Assembly: GCA_964250615.1 (NCBI GenBank)
Contig: CAXUGM010000022.1
From: Blautia sp900556555
GTDB taxonomy: Bacteria; Bacillota; Clostridia; Lachnospirales; Lachnospiraceae
Length of the DNA stretch: 54,330 bases
Strand: one strand, 5' to 3'
Every line of letters starts with the position of its first letter. Position 1 is the first letter of the stretch. The position numbers and the translations under genes were made by a program. The notes below the pieces were generated by a model, which saw only the letters and a list, made by a program, of their open reading frames with translations, was not told where the DNA came from and did not search any database. Positions 34,376 to 41,983 of the stretch are shown piece by piece.

Positions 34376-35720
34376 TATGGAAAAGCCATGTTCTCCTGCC
34401 GAGGTCAGGGAACGCTTAGACCGAACGGAGAATGGCGGTGTGAAGAACAGCATTAAAAACTGCCTTACTGTATTCCGTCTGGATGAGGTGCTTCATAAAA
34501 GCATTCGTTATAATCTGTTTACGGAAAAAATAGAGATTGTGAAACCATTATGGTGGCATAAGAGAAGTTCGGTTCTGAATGAAACGGATGTAAATTATCT
34601 GATGCTTTATCTGGAAGAAACCTATGGTCTAAGTGTGGAATCAAAAATTGCAAGGGCAATATCAATCATCGCAGATAAAAATAAGTACCATCCAATTCAG
34701 GAAAAACTGAAAAGTCTGGTGTGGGATGGCGTAAAACGCATTGAAAATGCACTGCCTCACTTCCTTGGAGTAGAGAAGAATGAATACACCTGTGCAGCCA
34801 TGCAGTTGTTTATGCTGGGAGCCATTCACCGAGCATTTCAACCAGGATGCAAATTTGAAATGATGCTCTGTCTTGTAGGAGGACAAGGTGCTGGAAAATC
34901 CACATTCTTTCGATTCCTTGCAATAAAGGACGAGTGGTTCACGGATGATCTGAAAAAGCTGGACGATGATAATGTATTCCGTAAGATACAGGGGCATTGG
35001 ATTGTGGAGATGTCGGAAATGATTGCTACAGCCAACGCAAAAAGCATTGAGGATATTAAATCGTTCCTCAGCCGTCAAAAGGAAACCTATAAAGTTCCCT
35101 ATGACAAACAGCCTGATGACAGACTTCGCCAGTGCGTGTTCGGTGGTACTTCCAACACATTGGATTTTCTACCACTTGACCGTACCGGAAACCGAAGATT
35201 TCTTCCCATCATGGTTTATCCGGAAAGGTCAGAGGTACACATTATGGCAGATGAAAAAGCTTCCAGAGCCTACATCGAACAGATGTGGGCGGAAGCTATG
35301 GTAATCTACAATAGCAAGAAATATCAGCTTGCGCTTTCAAAGGAAATGGAGCAGTATCTGAAAGAGTTCCAGAAGCAATTTATGCCGGAAGATACCAAGG
35401 CTGGCATGATTCAGGGATTTTTGGATGGATACAGTGGAAATATGGTTTGCTCCAAGATGCTTTATAAGGAAGCGCTGAATCATCCATTTGATGAGCCAAA
35501 GCAATGGGAAATCCGAGAAATAAACGATATTATGAATAACTCCATCGTGGGATGGAAACAGTTCACAAACCCAAGGCATTTTGTCGAATATGGCAGGCAG
35601 AAAGGCTGGGAGCGTGACAACCAGCCTGTGGCAACTGACACAAATACTTTGGATGGTTTTGTGGAATTGACGGAGGAAGAAGCAAAGCAGATGGAGCTGC
35701 CCTTTGGAAATACAGGGTAA
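34311..35720 (+). CDS. VirE-type P-loop replication helicase of element 2
   Basis: A 469-residue homologue of the element 1 helicase. TTG 34311 follows AAGGAGGTG by 8 nt. Walker A GGQGAGKST lies at the same residues (190-198). HWIVEMSEMIATANAKSIEDIKSFLSR and FGGTSNTLDFLPLDRTGNRRF are nearly identical in the two proteins. The most divergent part is the N-terminal 90 residues and the extreme C-terminus, where origin recognition or partner binding may lie. With the primase and the GTTGTC array it should support transient replication of the excised circle. Confidence 0.85.
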   Translation: MNNKFQNLSAEKQKQALEAASDMEKPCSPAEVRERLDRTENGGVKNSIKNCLTVFRLDEVLHKSIRYNLFTEKIEIVKPLWWHKRSSVLNETDVNYLMLYLEETYGLSVESKIARAISIIADKNKYHPIQEKLKSLVWDGVKRIENALPHFLGVEKNEYTCAAMQLFMLGAIHRAFQPGCKFEMMLCLVGGQGAGKSTFFRFLAIKDEWFTDDLKKLDDDNVFRKIQGHWIVEMSEMIATANAKSIEDIKSFLSRQKETYKVPYDKQPDDRLRQCVFGGTSNTLDFLPLDRTGNRRFLPIMVYPERSEVHIMADEKASRAYIEQMWAEAMVIYNSKKYQLALSKEMEQYLKEFQKQFMPEDTKAGMIQGFLDGYSGNMVCSKMLYKEALNHPFDEPKQWEIREINDIMNNSIVGWKQFTNPRHFVEYGRQKGWERDNQPVATDTNTLDGFVELTEEEAKQMELPFGNTG

Positions 35721-35903
35721 ATTGTCAGTTAAAGTGCTATCGGGTTGTCGATTGGGTTGTCTGGAAAAATCCTTATTTTCCGAGGAATTTTCTACTCTGG
35801 CAACCAAAACAACCCATAATTATAAAAAGAATAGAAATAAATTAGCAGAGCTTTGTATTGGGATTTGACAGTTTGTTAAAGTCGGTTGTCGAACTTCGTT
35901 GTC
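35721..35903 (+). repeat. Iteron-like GTTGTC array of element 2 (candidate replication origin)
   Basis: ATTGTC at 35721 and GTTGTC at 35744 and 35756 keep a helical-turn period (23 and 12 bp). The inverted CAACCAAAACAACC (about 35802-35816) and the pair GTTGTC at 35885 and 35898 (13 bp apart) match the element 1 layout position by position. Only the core changes, from GTTGC to GTTGTC. The stretch 35721-35942 has no gene. Confidence 0.5.
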
Positions 35904-35942
35904 ATTTCCATTGCAAGGCTCTTTTTATGGAGGTAAGCGAAA

Positions 35943-36152
35943 ATGAATATACGAAATGAAGTGAAATCACATCTTGTGTGCGAAGGAGTAACCATGCAGG
36001 ACGTGTTGGGAAAATTGGAACAGCAGTATGGATGGAGCAGGAGCATTTCCAATCTGTCGGGAAAGCTTCATCGAGAAACGCTGCGATATAAGGAAGCCGT
36101 AGAACTGGCAGATGTGCTGGGCTATGAGATTGTTTGGAAAAAGAGGGGGTAA
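35943..36152 (+). CDS. Small HTH-like element protein, absent from element 1
   Basis: A 69-residue protein starting at ATG 35943 behind GGAGG. The sequence NEVKSHLVCEGVTMQDVLGKLEQQYGWSRSISNLSGKLHRETLRYKEAVELADVLGYEIVW resembles small Firmicutes phage and IME proteins with a Cro-like fold. It is inserted between the iterons and the excisionase, ends 6 bp before it, and is probably co-transcribed with it. A role in regulating excision is possible. Confidence 0.6.
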   Translation: MNIRNEVKSHLVCEGVTMQDVLGKLEQQYGWSRSISNLSGKLHRETLRYKEAVELADVLGYEIVWKKRG

Positions 36153-36158
36153 GTGCCT

Positions 36159-36389
36159 ATGGTGAATGAACAGAATCAGAATATAGATAAGTATGATATT
36201 CCTGTCTGGAGAAAGTACACTCTGAGTGTGCAGGAAGCGGCAAAATATTTTCATATCGGAGATAAAAAGTTGCGAAAGCTGATCGACGAGAATCCGGATG
36301 CAGAGTTCATTCTCTGGAACGGTTCAAGACCTCAGATTAAGCGCAGAGTGTTTGAACAATATGTAGATGAAAAATTATCTGCCATATAA
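36159..36389 (+). CDS. xis: Excisionase of element 2 (Tn916 Xis type)
   Basis: A 76-residue homologue of the element 1 excisionase. ATG 36159 follows GAGGGGG; the in-frame GTG 36153 lies too close to that site. IPVWRKYTLSVQEAAKYFHIGDKKLRKLID is the winged-helix core. It precedes the integrase by 105 bp. Confidence 0.85.
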   Translation: MVNEQNQNIDKYDIPVWRKYTLSVQEAAKYFHIGDKKLRKLIDENPDAEFILWNGSRPQIKRRVFEQYVDEKLSAI

Positions 36390-36494
36390 AAACGGCAAAT
36401 ACACGATAGATTCGGAGTCAAGTTTATGATATTATAAGGGTATCATAGCTTGGCTCTTTTCTATGACAGTTAGGTTGATAGAAAGGAGAACTGA

Positions 36495-37736
36495 ATGTCA
36501 GAAGTAAGACGAGACAATAAAGGTCGCAAGTTATTTAATGGAGAGAGCCAGCGCAAAGACGGGAAATATGAATACAAGTATCATGATGCATGGGGCAAGA
36601 GAAAGACGGTGTACAGTTGGAAGCTGACACCGACTGACCGAGTTCCGGCAGGAAAGCGTGATGATGTTTCCCTGCGAGAAAAAATTAAGCAGATTCAAAA
36701 GGAGTTAAACAGCAATATCACACCAGATGGCGGTAATTTCACAGTTCTGGAGCTGGTGGAAAAGTATATTTCACAGAAAACTGGTGTCCGTCATAACACA
36801 AGGTCGAATTACAAATTTGTGGTCAATGTAATTAAGAAAGAAGCCTTTGGGCAGAAGCGCATTGACAAGATTAAGGTATCCGATGCCAAGGAGTGGCTAA
36901 TTAAGATGCAGCAGATTGATGGGCGAGGTTACAGTTCCATCCACACAATCCGTGGTGTTGTAAGACCAGCCTTTCAAATGGCAGTGGATGATGATTTACT
37001 GGTGAAGAATCCGTTTGAATTTCAACTGAACACCGTTGTCGTAAACGATAGTGTTACAAGAGAAGCTATCACACGACAGCAGGAAAGAGATTTCTTGGAG
37101 TTTGTAAAGAATGACAAGCATTTCTGCAAGTACTATGACGGTATCTATATCCTGTTCAAGACAGGACTTCGTATCTCCGAGTTTGTTGGATTGACGAAAA
37201 AGAACCTTGATTTTGAGAACAGCAGAGTCATCGTGGATCATCAGCTTCAGAGAACCAGAGATATGAAATATATCATAGAAGATACCAAGACAGAGAGTGG
37301 CGAACGCATGGTGCCTATGACGCCGGAAGTAAAGGAAGCGTTTCAGCGTATTCTTGCCAATAGGAAGAATCCAAAGGTTGAGCCTATGGTAGATGGGTAC
37401 AGCGGATTCCTGTTTCTTGACAAGAACGGCAGACCGATGGTGGCGCTTCATTGGGAGAAGTATTTTCAGCATATTCGTGAGAAGTATAACAAGATATACA
37501 GAGTACAGATGCCGAAAGTTACTCCTCATGTTTGCAGACATACTTTCTGTTCCAATATGGCGAAGTCTGGAATGAATCCGAAGACGCTCCAATATATTAT
37601 GGGTCATAGTGACATCAGTGTAACGTTGAATGTTTACACCCATCTGAATTACGATGATGCAGAGGAAGAAATGCAGAAAGTAGTAGAATCATCTTCAAAG
37701 AAATCGACAACGCACCGTAAAAGGTGCGTGTCGTAA
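36495..37736 (+). CDS. int: Tyrosine integrase of element 2 (Tn916 Int family)
   Basis: A 413-residue homologue of the element 1 integrase. ATG 36495 follows AAAGGAGAAC. R226 (TGLRISE), HVCRHTF and Y381 (NVYTH) have the same numbering as in element 1. It has a 14-residue basic C-terminal extension (KKSTTHRKRCVS). The two enzymes are very similar throughout the catalytic domain and differ more in the N-terminal arm-binding domain, in line with the different arm repeats (TTTACGACA here, TTTACCAAT there) and the shared core target. Confidence 0.93.
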   Translation: MSEVRRDNKGRKLFNGESQRKDGKYEYKYHDAWGKRKTVYSWKLTPTDRVPAGKRDDVSLREKIKQIQKELNSNITPDGGNFTVLELVEKYISQKTGVRHNTRSNYKFVVNVIKKEAFGQKRIDKIKVSDAKEWLIKMQQIDGRGYSSIHTIRGVVRPAFQMAVDDDLLVKNPFEFQLNTVVVNDSVTREAITRQQERDFLEFVKNDKHFCKYYDGIYILFKTGLRISEFVGLTKKNLDFENSRVIVDHQLQRTRDMKYIIEDTKTESGERMVPMTPEVKEAFQRILANRKNPKVEPMVDGYSGFLFLDKNGRPMVALHWEKYFQHIREKYNKIYRVQMPKVTPHVCRHTFCSNMAKSGMNPKTLQYIMGHSDISVTLNVYTHLNYDDAEEEMQKVVESSSKKSTTHRKRCVS

Positions 37737-37746
37737 ATCTTTTGAA

Positions 37747-37767
37747 TTTACGACAGAATTTACGACA
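37747..37767 (+). repeat. Right arm repeats of element 2
   Basis: TTTACGACA occurs at 37747-37755 and 37759-37767, a 12-bp period, 10 bp after the integrase stop. They match the left pair at 16201-16220. Confidence 0.6.
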
Positions 37768-37896
37768 AATGATGGCAAAAACAAGCAAAAATAAGCGTAG
37801 TTATACCAAGTTATGGTTGGTAAGCCTCTGTTGTAGAAATGCCGAAAAGTGGCGTAAAATCAAGGAAAATCAGCATTTTCAAGGAGTTTTAGATAT

Positions 37897-37936
37897 ATGA
37901 TTAAAGTACTTTTCATCTGCCACGGCAATATTTGCA
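37897..37936 (+). other. att site: right end of element 2
   Basis: An ATG at 37897 starts a copy of the phosphatase N-terminus (MIKVLFICHGNIC), preceded by AAGGAG (37881-37886). It then runs into unrelated sequence and stops after 34 codons. The 16-bp TTCATCTGCCACGGCA (37912-37927) repeats at the left end of element 2. The 16-bp CACGGCAATATTTGCA (37921-37936) repeats at 38025-38040 within the intact gene. Confidence 0.75.
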
Positions 37937-38024
37937 CTCTATTACACAATCACTACAAAACAAATAATCTACAACAAGAAATATACAAAGGAGAAATCAA
38001 ATGATTAAAGTAGCTTTTTGCTGT
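37937..38024 (+). other. Stub between two att copies, carrying the active RBS of the phosphatase gene
   Basis: A stretch of AT-rich DNA lies between the two copies of CACGGCAATATTTGCA, which are 104 bp apart. It ends in CAAAGGAGAAATCA, the ribosome site of the gene at 38001, and the first codons of that gene. It may be the right tail of an earlier element whose body has been lost, or a short duplication. Confidence 0.45.
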
Positions 38025-38465
38025 CACGGCAATATTTGCAGATCAACGCTCAGCGAGAGCGTATTTACTTACAAAGTAAAGGAACTTGGCTTAGAGGATT
38101 TGTTCTTGATTGACAGTTTCGCCACAAGCAGAGAGGAAATCGGAAATCCTCCACACAGAGGTACCGTAAACAAATTAAGAGAAGTGGGAATCCCTTTAGT
38201 GCCTCATAGAGCAAAACAAATCAGCTTAGAGGATTACAATAAGTTTGATTATATTATAGGCATGGATTCTTATAATATGAGAAATTTGAACAGGATGCTG
38301 AAAGGGGATCCGGATGGTAAGCTCTATAAATTTCTTACTTTTGCAGGGTCAGACAGAGACATTGCAGACCCCTGGTACACAGGGGATTTTGATGAGACTT
38401 ATCGTGATGTAACAGAAGGTTGTGAAGCCTTTCTAGAGTATTTGAAGAAGCATCACAACCTATAA
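38001..38465 (+). CDS. Low-molecular-weight protein tyrosine phosphatase, target gene of the element array
   Basis: A 154-residue enzyme hydrolysing phosphotyrosine in cytoplasmic proteins. ATG 38001 follows AAAGGAG. The P-loop C8-HGNIC-R14-S fits CX5R. The general-acid loop is DPWY near residue 125. LMW phosphatases usually have 140-160 residues, so it is full length. The att core (CACGGCAATATTTGCA, 38025-38040) covers the P-loop codons H9-G10-N11-I12-C13. Its N-terminal codons (MIKVAFCC) differ from the versions carried by the elements (MIKVLFIC), so the present start may derive from an element tail. The gene stays intact and is probably translated from the element-supplied start. Confidence 0.9.
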   Translation: MIKVAFCCHGNICRSTLSESVFTYKVKELGLEDLFLIDSFATSREEIGNPPHRGTVNKLREVGIPLVPHRAKQISLEDYNKFDYIIGMDSYNMRNLNRMLKGDPDGKLYKFLTFAGSDRDIADPWYTGDFDETYRDVTEGCEAFLEYLKKHHNL

Positions 38466-38484
38466 AATACGACGGATTCTGTTG

Positions 38485-39180
38485 TTATCTAGAATGTTTT
38501 TGAATAACAGAAAAGGCATTTCTGGCAATGGCTTCTGCCCCTGCACTGTCTGGGTGAATACCATCCAGAAGAAAATATTCGGGATGATTTCTGGTGGCTT
38601 CGTGGATATCAATGACGGGAATCTGGTGTTCTTCCCCAAAGGAAAGGATAGCCTGTGAGATGATATCTGCAACATCCGCCTGCATTTTGTAATGCGTGTT
38701 AAGATTCAATTGACCGGTAAAAACTGTGGCAGGAGTCATCAGATAAATTGCAGGATGACTGTCCAGTGTTTGATAGTGGATTACCATATCTTCCAAGTCG
38801 GACAGAAACGGATCAAGACCAGTCCAGTTATAGGGTTTTGTATCATTGGTTCCAAGCATAATAAGGACAATGTCTGGCTGAAAGTCGCTGCTTTCCTGAA
38901 AATTCGGATGCTCCCAGTAGGGAAAGTTGGCGTTTTTTTGTAGTGTATATCCGCTTGCACCAAAGTTTTTTACTAAATATTTTCCGCCCAGAAGCTGCTG
39001 GAGCTGTGCAGGGTAGGAATGAAGAAATTTATCTTGAATTTTTGCTCCGTAGGTGATACTATCCCCTACACAGGCAATCCGCAGGGAAAATGCTTCCTGC
39101 AGGAATGTCAGGAGAACCGGGGACAGGATCATCAGGAGTATGATCAGCAGCAATATGCTGTGTTTTATCTTTGTTTTCAT
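38485..39180 (-). CDS. SGNH/GDSL hydrolase with N-terminal membrane anchor
   Basis: A 231-residue protein on the minus strand. ATG 39180 follows AAGGAG. Residues 8-31 are a strong hydrophobic segment, a signal anchor or uncleaved signal. The catalytic blocks are GDSITYG (Ser41), GTND (block III) and DGIHPDSAG (Asp-x-x-His). It should be an exported, membrane-bound esterase or acyl hydrolase, possibly acting on cell-wall or polysaccharide acetyl groups; substrate unknown. It is convergent with the phosphatase gene and divergent from the Crp/Fnr-type regulator. Confidence 0.85.
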   Translation of the reverse strand: MKTKIKHSILLLIILLMILSPVLLTFLQEAFSLRIACVGDSITYGAKIQDKFLHSYPAQLQQLLGGKYLVKNFGASGYTLQKNANFPYWEHPNFQESSDFQPDIVLIMLGTNDTKPYNWTGLDPFLSDLEDMVIHYQTLDSHPAIYLMTPATVFTGQLNLNTHYKMQADVADIISQAILSFGEEHQIPVIDIHEATRNHPEYFLLDGIHPDSAGAEAIARNAFSVIQKHSR

Positions 39181-39275
39181 GGAAAAGCTCCTTTTTGTAG
39201 AAATAAAAGTATTAGAAAAAGCAAATGCCTGATAAAAATATTGTATAGGCAAATCAGAAAAATTACAAGGCAGGG

Positions 39276-39950
39276 ATGAGAATGAAGGAAGAAATAAGAG
39301 AAATATTAGAGCAAATGTCTTTTTGGAATCATCTTCAGGAGTCAGAAAAGGACAGCTTGATACAGAGTTCTAGAATTATGGAGTATCATGCAGGGGAAGG
39401 TGTTTATTCAGGAGGAACGCAGTGTCTTGGAATGATGGCGGTTCTGGACGGGATTCTGCGTACTTATCTGCTTTCGGATGAAGGAAAAGAAGTGACCATT
39501 TACAGGCTTCGAAAAGGTGATGTTTGTGTGCTGGCAGCCTCCTGCATGTTGTCTGCCATTACTTTTGATGTGGAGATGGAAGCACAGACCGATACCAGAA
39601 TTCTTCTGATTCCTGTATGGCTGCTGTCAAAGCTTCAGGAGGAAAATGTTTATGTGGAAAACTTCATTTACAAAGAGGCTGCAAAACGTTTTTCTGATGT
39701 GATCGAAGCTTTACAGCAGATGATGTTTCTGAGTCTGACCCAGAGGATTGCATCCTTTCTTCTGGATGAATCTGCGAAGCAGAATACCTCCAGTATCTTT
39801 ATGACACATGAAGAAATTGCAAAAATTATTGGAAGTGCCAGAGAGGCTGTGAGCAGGATTTTGAAACAGATGGCAAAGAATGGATACATTTCTCTGAATC
39901 GTGGAGAAATCAAAATAGAAGAGAAGGCAAAGTTATATCAGTTATTATGA
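39276..39950 (+). CDS. Crp/Fnr-family transcriptional regulator
   Basis: A 224-residue protein; ATG 39276 or 39282. The cyclic-nucleotide-binding-like fold occupies residues 10-130 (GGTQCLGMMAVLDGILRTYLLSDEGKEVTIYRLRKGDVCVL). The C-terminal helix-turn-helix is at about 175-195 (EIAKIIGSAREAVSRILKQM). There is no N-terminal Cys cluster, so it is not an oxygen-sensing Fe-S Fnr; the cAMP-binding residues are also not evident. It is more like the effector-less Fnr-type regulators of anaerobes that control stress or thiol genes. It lies next to the thioredoxin gene and is separated from it by a terminator, so a role in redox control is possible. Confidence 0.85.
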   Translation: MRMKEEIREILEQMSFWNHLQESEKDSLIQSSRIMEYHAGEGVYSGGTQCLGMMAVLDGILRTYLLSDEGKEVTIYRLRKGDVCVLAASCMLSAITFDVEMEAQTDTRILLIPVWLLSKLQEENVYVENFIYKEAAKRFSDVIEALQQMMFLSLTQRIASFLLDESAKQNTSSIFMTHEEIAKIIGSAREAVSRILKQMAKNGYISLNRGEIKIEEKAKLYQLL

Positions 39951-39960
39951 GAAAAAAATT

Positions 39961-40007
39961 GCTGCAAAAGAGACATATTTGTGAAAAGCTCTTTTGCAGC
40001 ATTTTTT
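39961..40007. terminator. Terminator between the regulator and thioredoxin genes
   Basis: GCTGCAAAAGAG (39961-39972) pairs with CTCTTTTGCAGC (39989-40000), followed by ATTTTTT. It lies between convergent genes and may serve both. Confidence 0.88.
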
Positions 40008-40016
40008 GATTTGCAA

Positions 40017-40325
40017 TTATTTAACCAACGCTTCCAGCTTGGCTTTTGGTACAACACCAACGGATTTTTCAGCTACCTGGCCATTTTTGAATACCAGAAC
40101 GGTTGGAATATTCATAATTCCAAACTGTGCGGCAAGAGCAGGCTCTGCATCTACATTAACTTTTCCTACTTTATACGCACCGTTTGCACTTTCGGAAAGC
40201 TCTTCCAGAACAGGTGCCAGCATCTGGCATGGCATACACCAGGTTGCCCAGAAATCTACCATGACCGGTACATTAGAATTTAACACTTCTTCTGTGAAAT
40301 TTTTGCTTGTCAGTTCCATTGCCAT
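40017..40325 (-). CDS. trxA: Thioredoxin
   Basis: A 102-residue cytoplasmic disulfide reductant. ATG 40325 follows AAAAGGGG. The active site is WCMPC (C30, C33) in place of the usual WCGPC. This variant changes the redox potential or partner choice. The cis-Pro loop is IPTV and FKNGQ follows. It is next to a thioredoxin-reductase-like gene in the same direction (93 bp apart), so the two probably form a functional pair. Confidence 0.92.
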   Translation of the reverse strand: MAMELTSKNFTEEVLNSNVPVMVDFWATWCMPCQMLAPVLEELSESANGAYKVGKVNVDAEPALAAQFGIMNIPTVLVFKNGQVAEKSVGVVPKAKLEALVK

Positions 40326-40417
40326 AATCTCAATCCCCTTTTCTACAATTCCTATCTCATAAGTTGTTTCAAGTATAACACAGGAAACCAGGATTGTAAG
40401 TGATAAAGTTACAATTC

Positions 40418-41293
40418 CTAAATTTTTTTCAGATATTTTACTGCTTCGGTACCGGCCAGGGCACCCTCATAGACTGCTTTTGCAATCTGCAGCATCCCGC
40501 CTGTGCAGTCTCCAGCTGCATAGAGTCCCGGAAGAGCAGTGCTGGTATCAGCTTCAATATAGATGTGATTGTTTTCAATGTAAAGCCCCAGTTTTCTTGC
40601 AATGTCGGTGCTGTCTGCAGTTCCAAGAGCAACAAAAAGCCCGGACAAAGAAAAGTGGCTGCCATCGTCTAGTTCCAGCCAGGCGAGATTTGGGTCTCCG
40701 CCTGCAGAGCGTATGACATGGGTGTTTACCTGAATCGTGCCAAGTTCGTCCGGTGAAAAAGAAGGTTCTTTTCCGTTTGTTAAAATGGTTACTTTTGCCG
40801 CTAAAGGCTCCAGAACCTTGGCTTCGTGAAGTGCATAAATACCGTTTCCCAGTACCGCCACTTCTTTTCCACGGTAAAAGAAACCGTCACAAACAGCACA
40901 GTAGCTGATACCGCTGTTTTCGTATTTTTTTAATTCTTTTAAAGCAAGAGTGTTCCGTTTGGTGCCGGTAGCAAGGATCAGTGCTTTTGCATGATAAGCA
41001 TGCTCAGAGGTCTGAACCGTGTATTCTCCGTCATAGGAAATCGCTAAAAGTTCTTCTTTCCGTACAGGAACTCCAAGAGCTTCAATCTGGGAAATTCCAT
41101 TGTAATATAACTCTTTTCCGGATACAGGGTTTGGAAGCCCGTAATAGTTTTCGATGGATTTTGCTTTTTCCAGGGCACCACCATCTTTGTGAAGCACCAG
41201 AGGAGTTAAACCGGAGCGGGCAGCATATAGAGCAGCAGATACTCCGGCAGGGCCTGCTCCTGCAATGATTAGTTTTTCGTCTTTTCTGTCCAT
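40418..41293 (-). CDS. Thioredoxin-reductase-like FAD/NAD(P) oxidoreductase
   Basis: A 291-residue flavoprotein. It has FAD-binding GAGPAGVSAALYAARSG (residues about 11-27), a redox-active CAVC pair (ISYCAVCDGFFYRG, about residue 133) and a second dinucleotide fold VAVLGNGIYALHEA with a GNG in place of the common GGG. The end is GLYAAGDCTGG. The length is a little short of the 305-320 residues of classical TrxB. The nucleotide-binding loop departs from the NADPH-type (no HRRxxxR), so the donor could be NADH or ferredoxin, as in some Clostridia enzymes. It lies upstream of thioredoxin in one operon. Confidence 0.82.
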   Translation of the reverse strand: MDRKDEKLIIAGAGPAGVSAALYAARSGLTPLVLHKDGGALEKAKSIENYYGLPNPVSGKELYYNGISQIEALGVPVRKEELLAISYDGEYTVQTSEHAYHAKALILATGTKRNTLALKELKKYENSGISYCAVCDGFFYRGKEVAVLGNGIYALHEAKVLEPLAAKVTILTNGKEPSFSPDELGTIQVNTHVIRSAGGDPNLAWLELDDGSHFSLSGLFVALGTADSTDIARKLGLYIENNHIYIEADTSTALPGLYAAGDCTGGMLQIAKAVYEGALAGTEAVKYLKKI

Positions 41294-41400
41294 CTTTCTT
41301 TGGATTCTCCTTTATTGAACTGGATTCTTCTCTTTAAAATATAGGAGAAAAATGTTAAAATAAGAATATCACAAAAACACAGGGGAAGGAAGTGCTGGAA

Positions 41401-41667
41401 TGGTTCTTGAAGAAAAAAAGTTGGAAATATTGCAGAAAATTCTGGACAAAAACGATTATGTCAGAGGCATCCAGGCAGATTGAACAGGCAGAGGTATTAT
41501 TGCTTCTGGGAACGGCTATGAATTCAGAAGTGTATTCCAAATATATCAATCATTTTGAAGGCCGGTATTTGGTGGTTATTCACGAAGAAGCACATTTTAT
41601 GGATGATAAAGCTGACCTGGTAATTTTGGGACAGCCGAGGCAGATTCTGAAGCAGCTACAATTTTAA
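41401..41667 (+). pseudogene. Sirtuin (Sir2-type deacetylase) remnant
   Basis: The ATG 41401 frame gives EEKKLEILQKILDKND and stops early. A second frame continues with QIEQAEVLLLLGTAMNSEVYSKYINHFEGRYLVVI and ends KADLVILGQPRQILKQL. The latter resembles the last 60 residues of Sir2 proteins (GTSLVVYPAA..., ADLVIHG..., VL). The middle, with the GAGxSxxSGIPDFR and zinc-binding parts, is absent. I infer a gene reduced to its two ends by internal deletion. The degree of match is moderate. Confidence 0.45.
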
Positions 41668-41700
41668 ACAGAAAAGAACAATATGGCTATAATAGACAAA

Positions 41701-41744
41701 GAAAAGGTGATTTCTTGTGAGAAACAATCACCTTTTCTTTTTTT
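41701..41744 (+). terminator. Terminator before the atp operon
   Basis: GAAAAGGTGATT (41701-41712) pairs perfectly with AATCACCTTTTC (41726-41737), followed by a T run. Confidence 0.88.
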
Positions 41745-41983
41745 AAAAAAAATAAAAGGTAAAAAATAACAAAATTTACATTAATATTTTTACTCAGTTT
41801 ATAAAAAATAGAGTAAAAGGAAAATTTTGTATATCAAAGAGTATAAAAAAAAGCTGAAATATTTAACTTGAAGGTAAAAAATAATAAAAAATTGCAAGAA
41901 AAAATGACGTGATTTGACGGAATTTGAAAGAATAAAGGAAAGATTGACAAATAAAAAAAAGAGCAGTAATGTGTTAGAAAAAA
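41745..41983 (+). promoter_or_regulatory. AT-rich region with the presumed atp operon promoter
   Basis: A 239-bp region of very high A content without a gene. Several TTGAC motifs occur (TTGACGG near 41915, TTGACAAAT near 41944), but no -10 box with consensus spacing is clear. The atp promoter must be here, since a terminator precedes it. The exact start cannot be fixed. Confidence 0.4.

Larger units (their letters stand above)
16123..37927 (+). mobile_element. Integrative mobilizable element 2 (about 21.8 kb, defence cargo)
   Basis: The element is bounded by a 16-bp direct repeat TTCATCTGCCACGGCA (16123-16138 and 37912-37927). Paired TTTACGACA arm repeats lie inside both ends (16201-16220 and 37747-37767). 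The left cargo is TnpV, a DUF2971 protein, IetA, IetS and an IS1380 element. The backbone is XRE, a 102-residue gene, oriT, MobV relaxase, primase, helicase, iterons, Xis and Int. A second cargo (serine recombinase, PLD-helicase, methyltransferase) sits between the early backbone genes and oriT. Its backbone proteins are clear homologues of those of element 1, with lower GC. Confidence 0.78.

Noticed and set aside
41392..41667. Independent 91-residue gene
   Set aside because: The first 24 residues of that frame are basic and unlike the rest, and the parallel frame from 41401 looks coding, so a sirtuin remnant is more likely.
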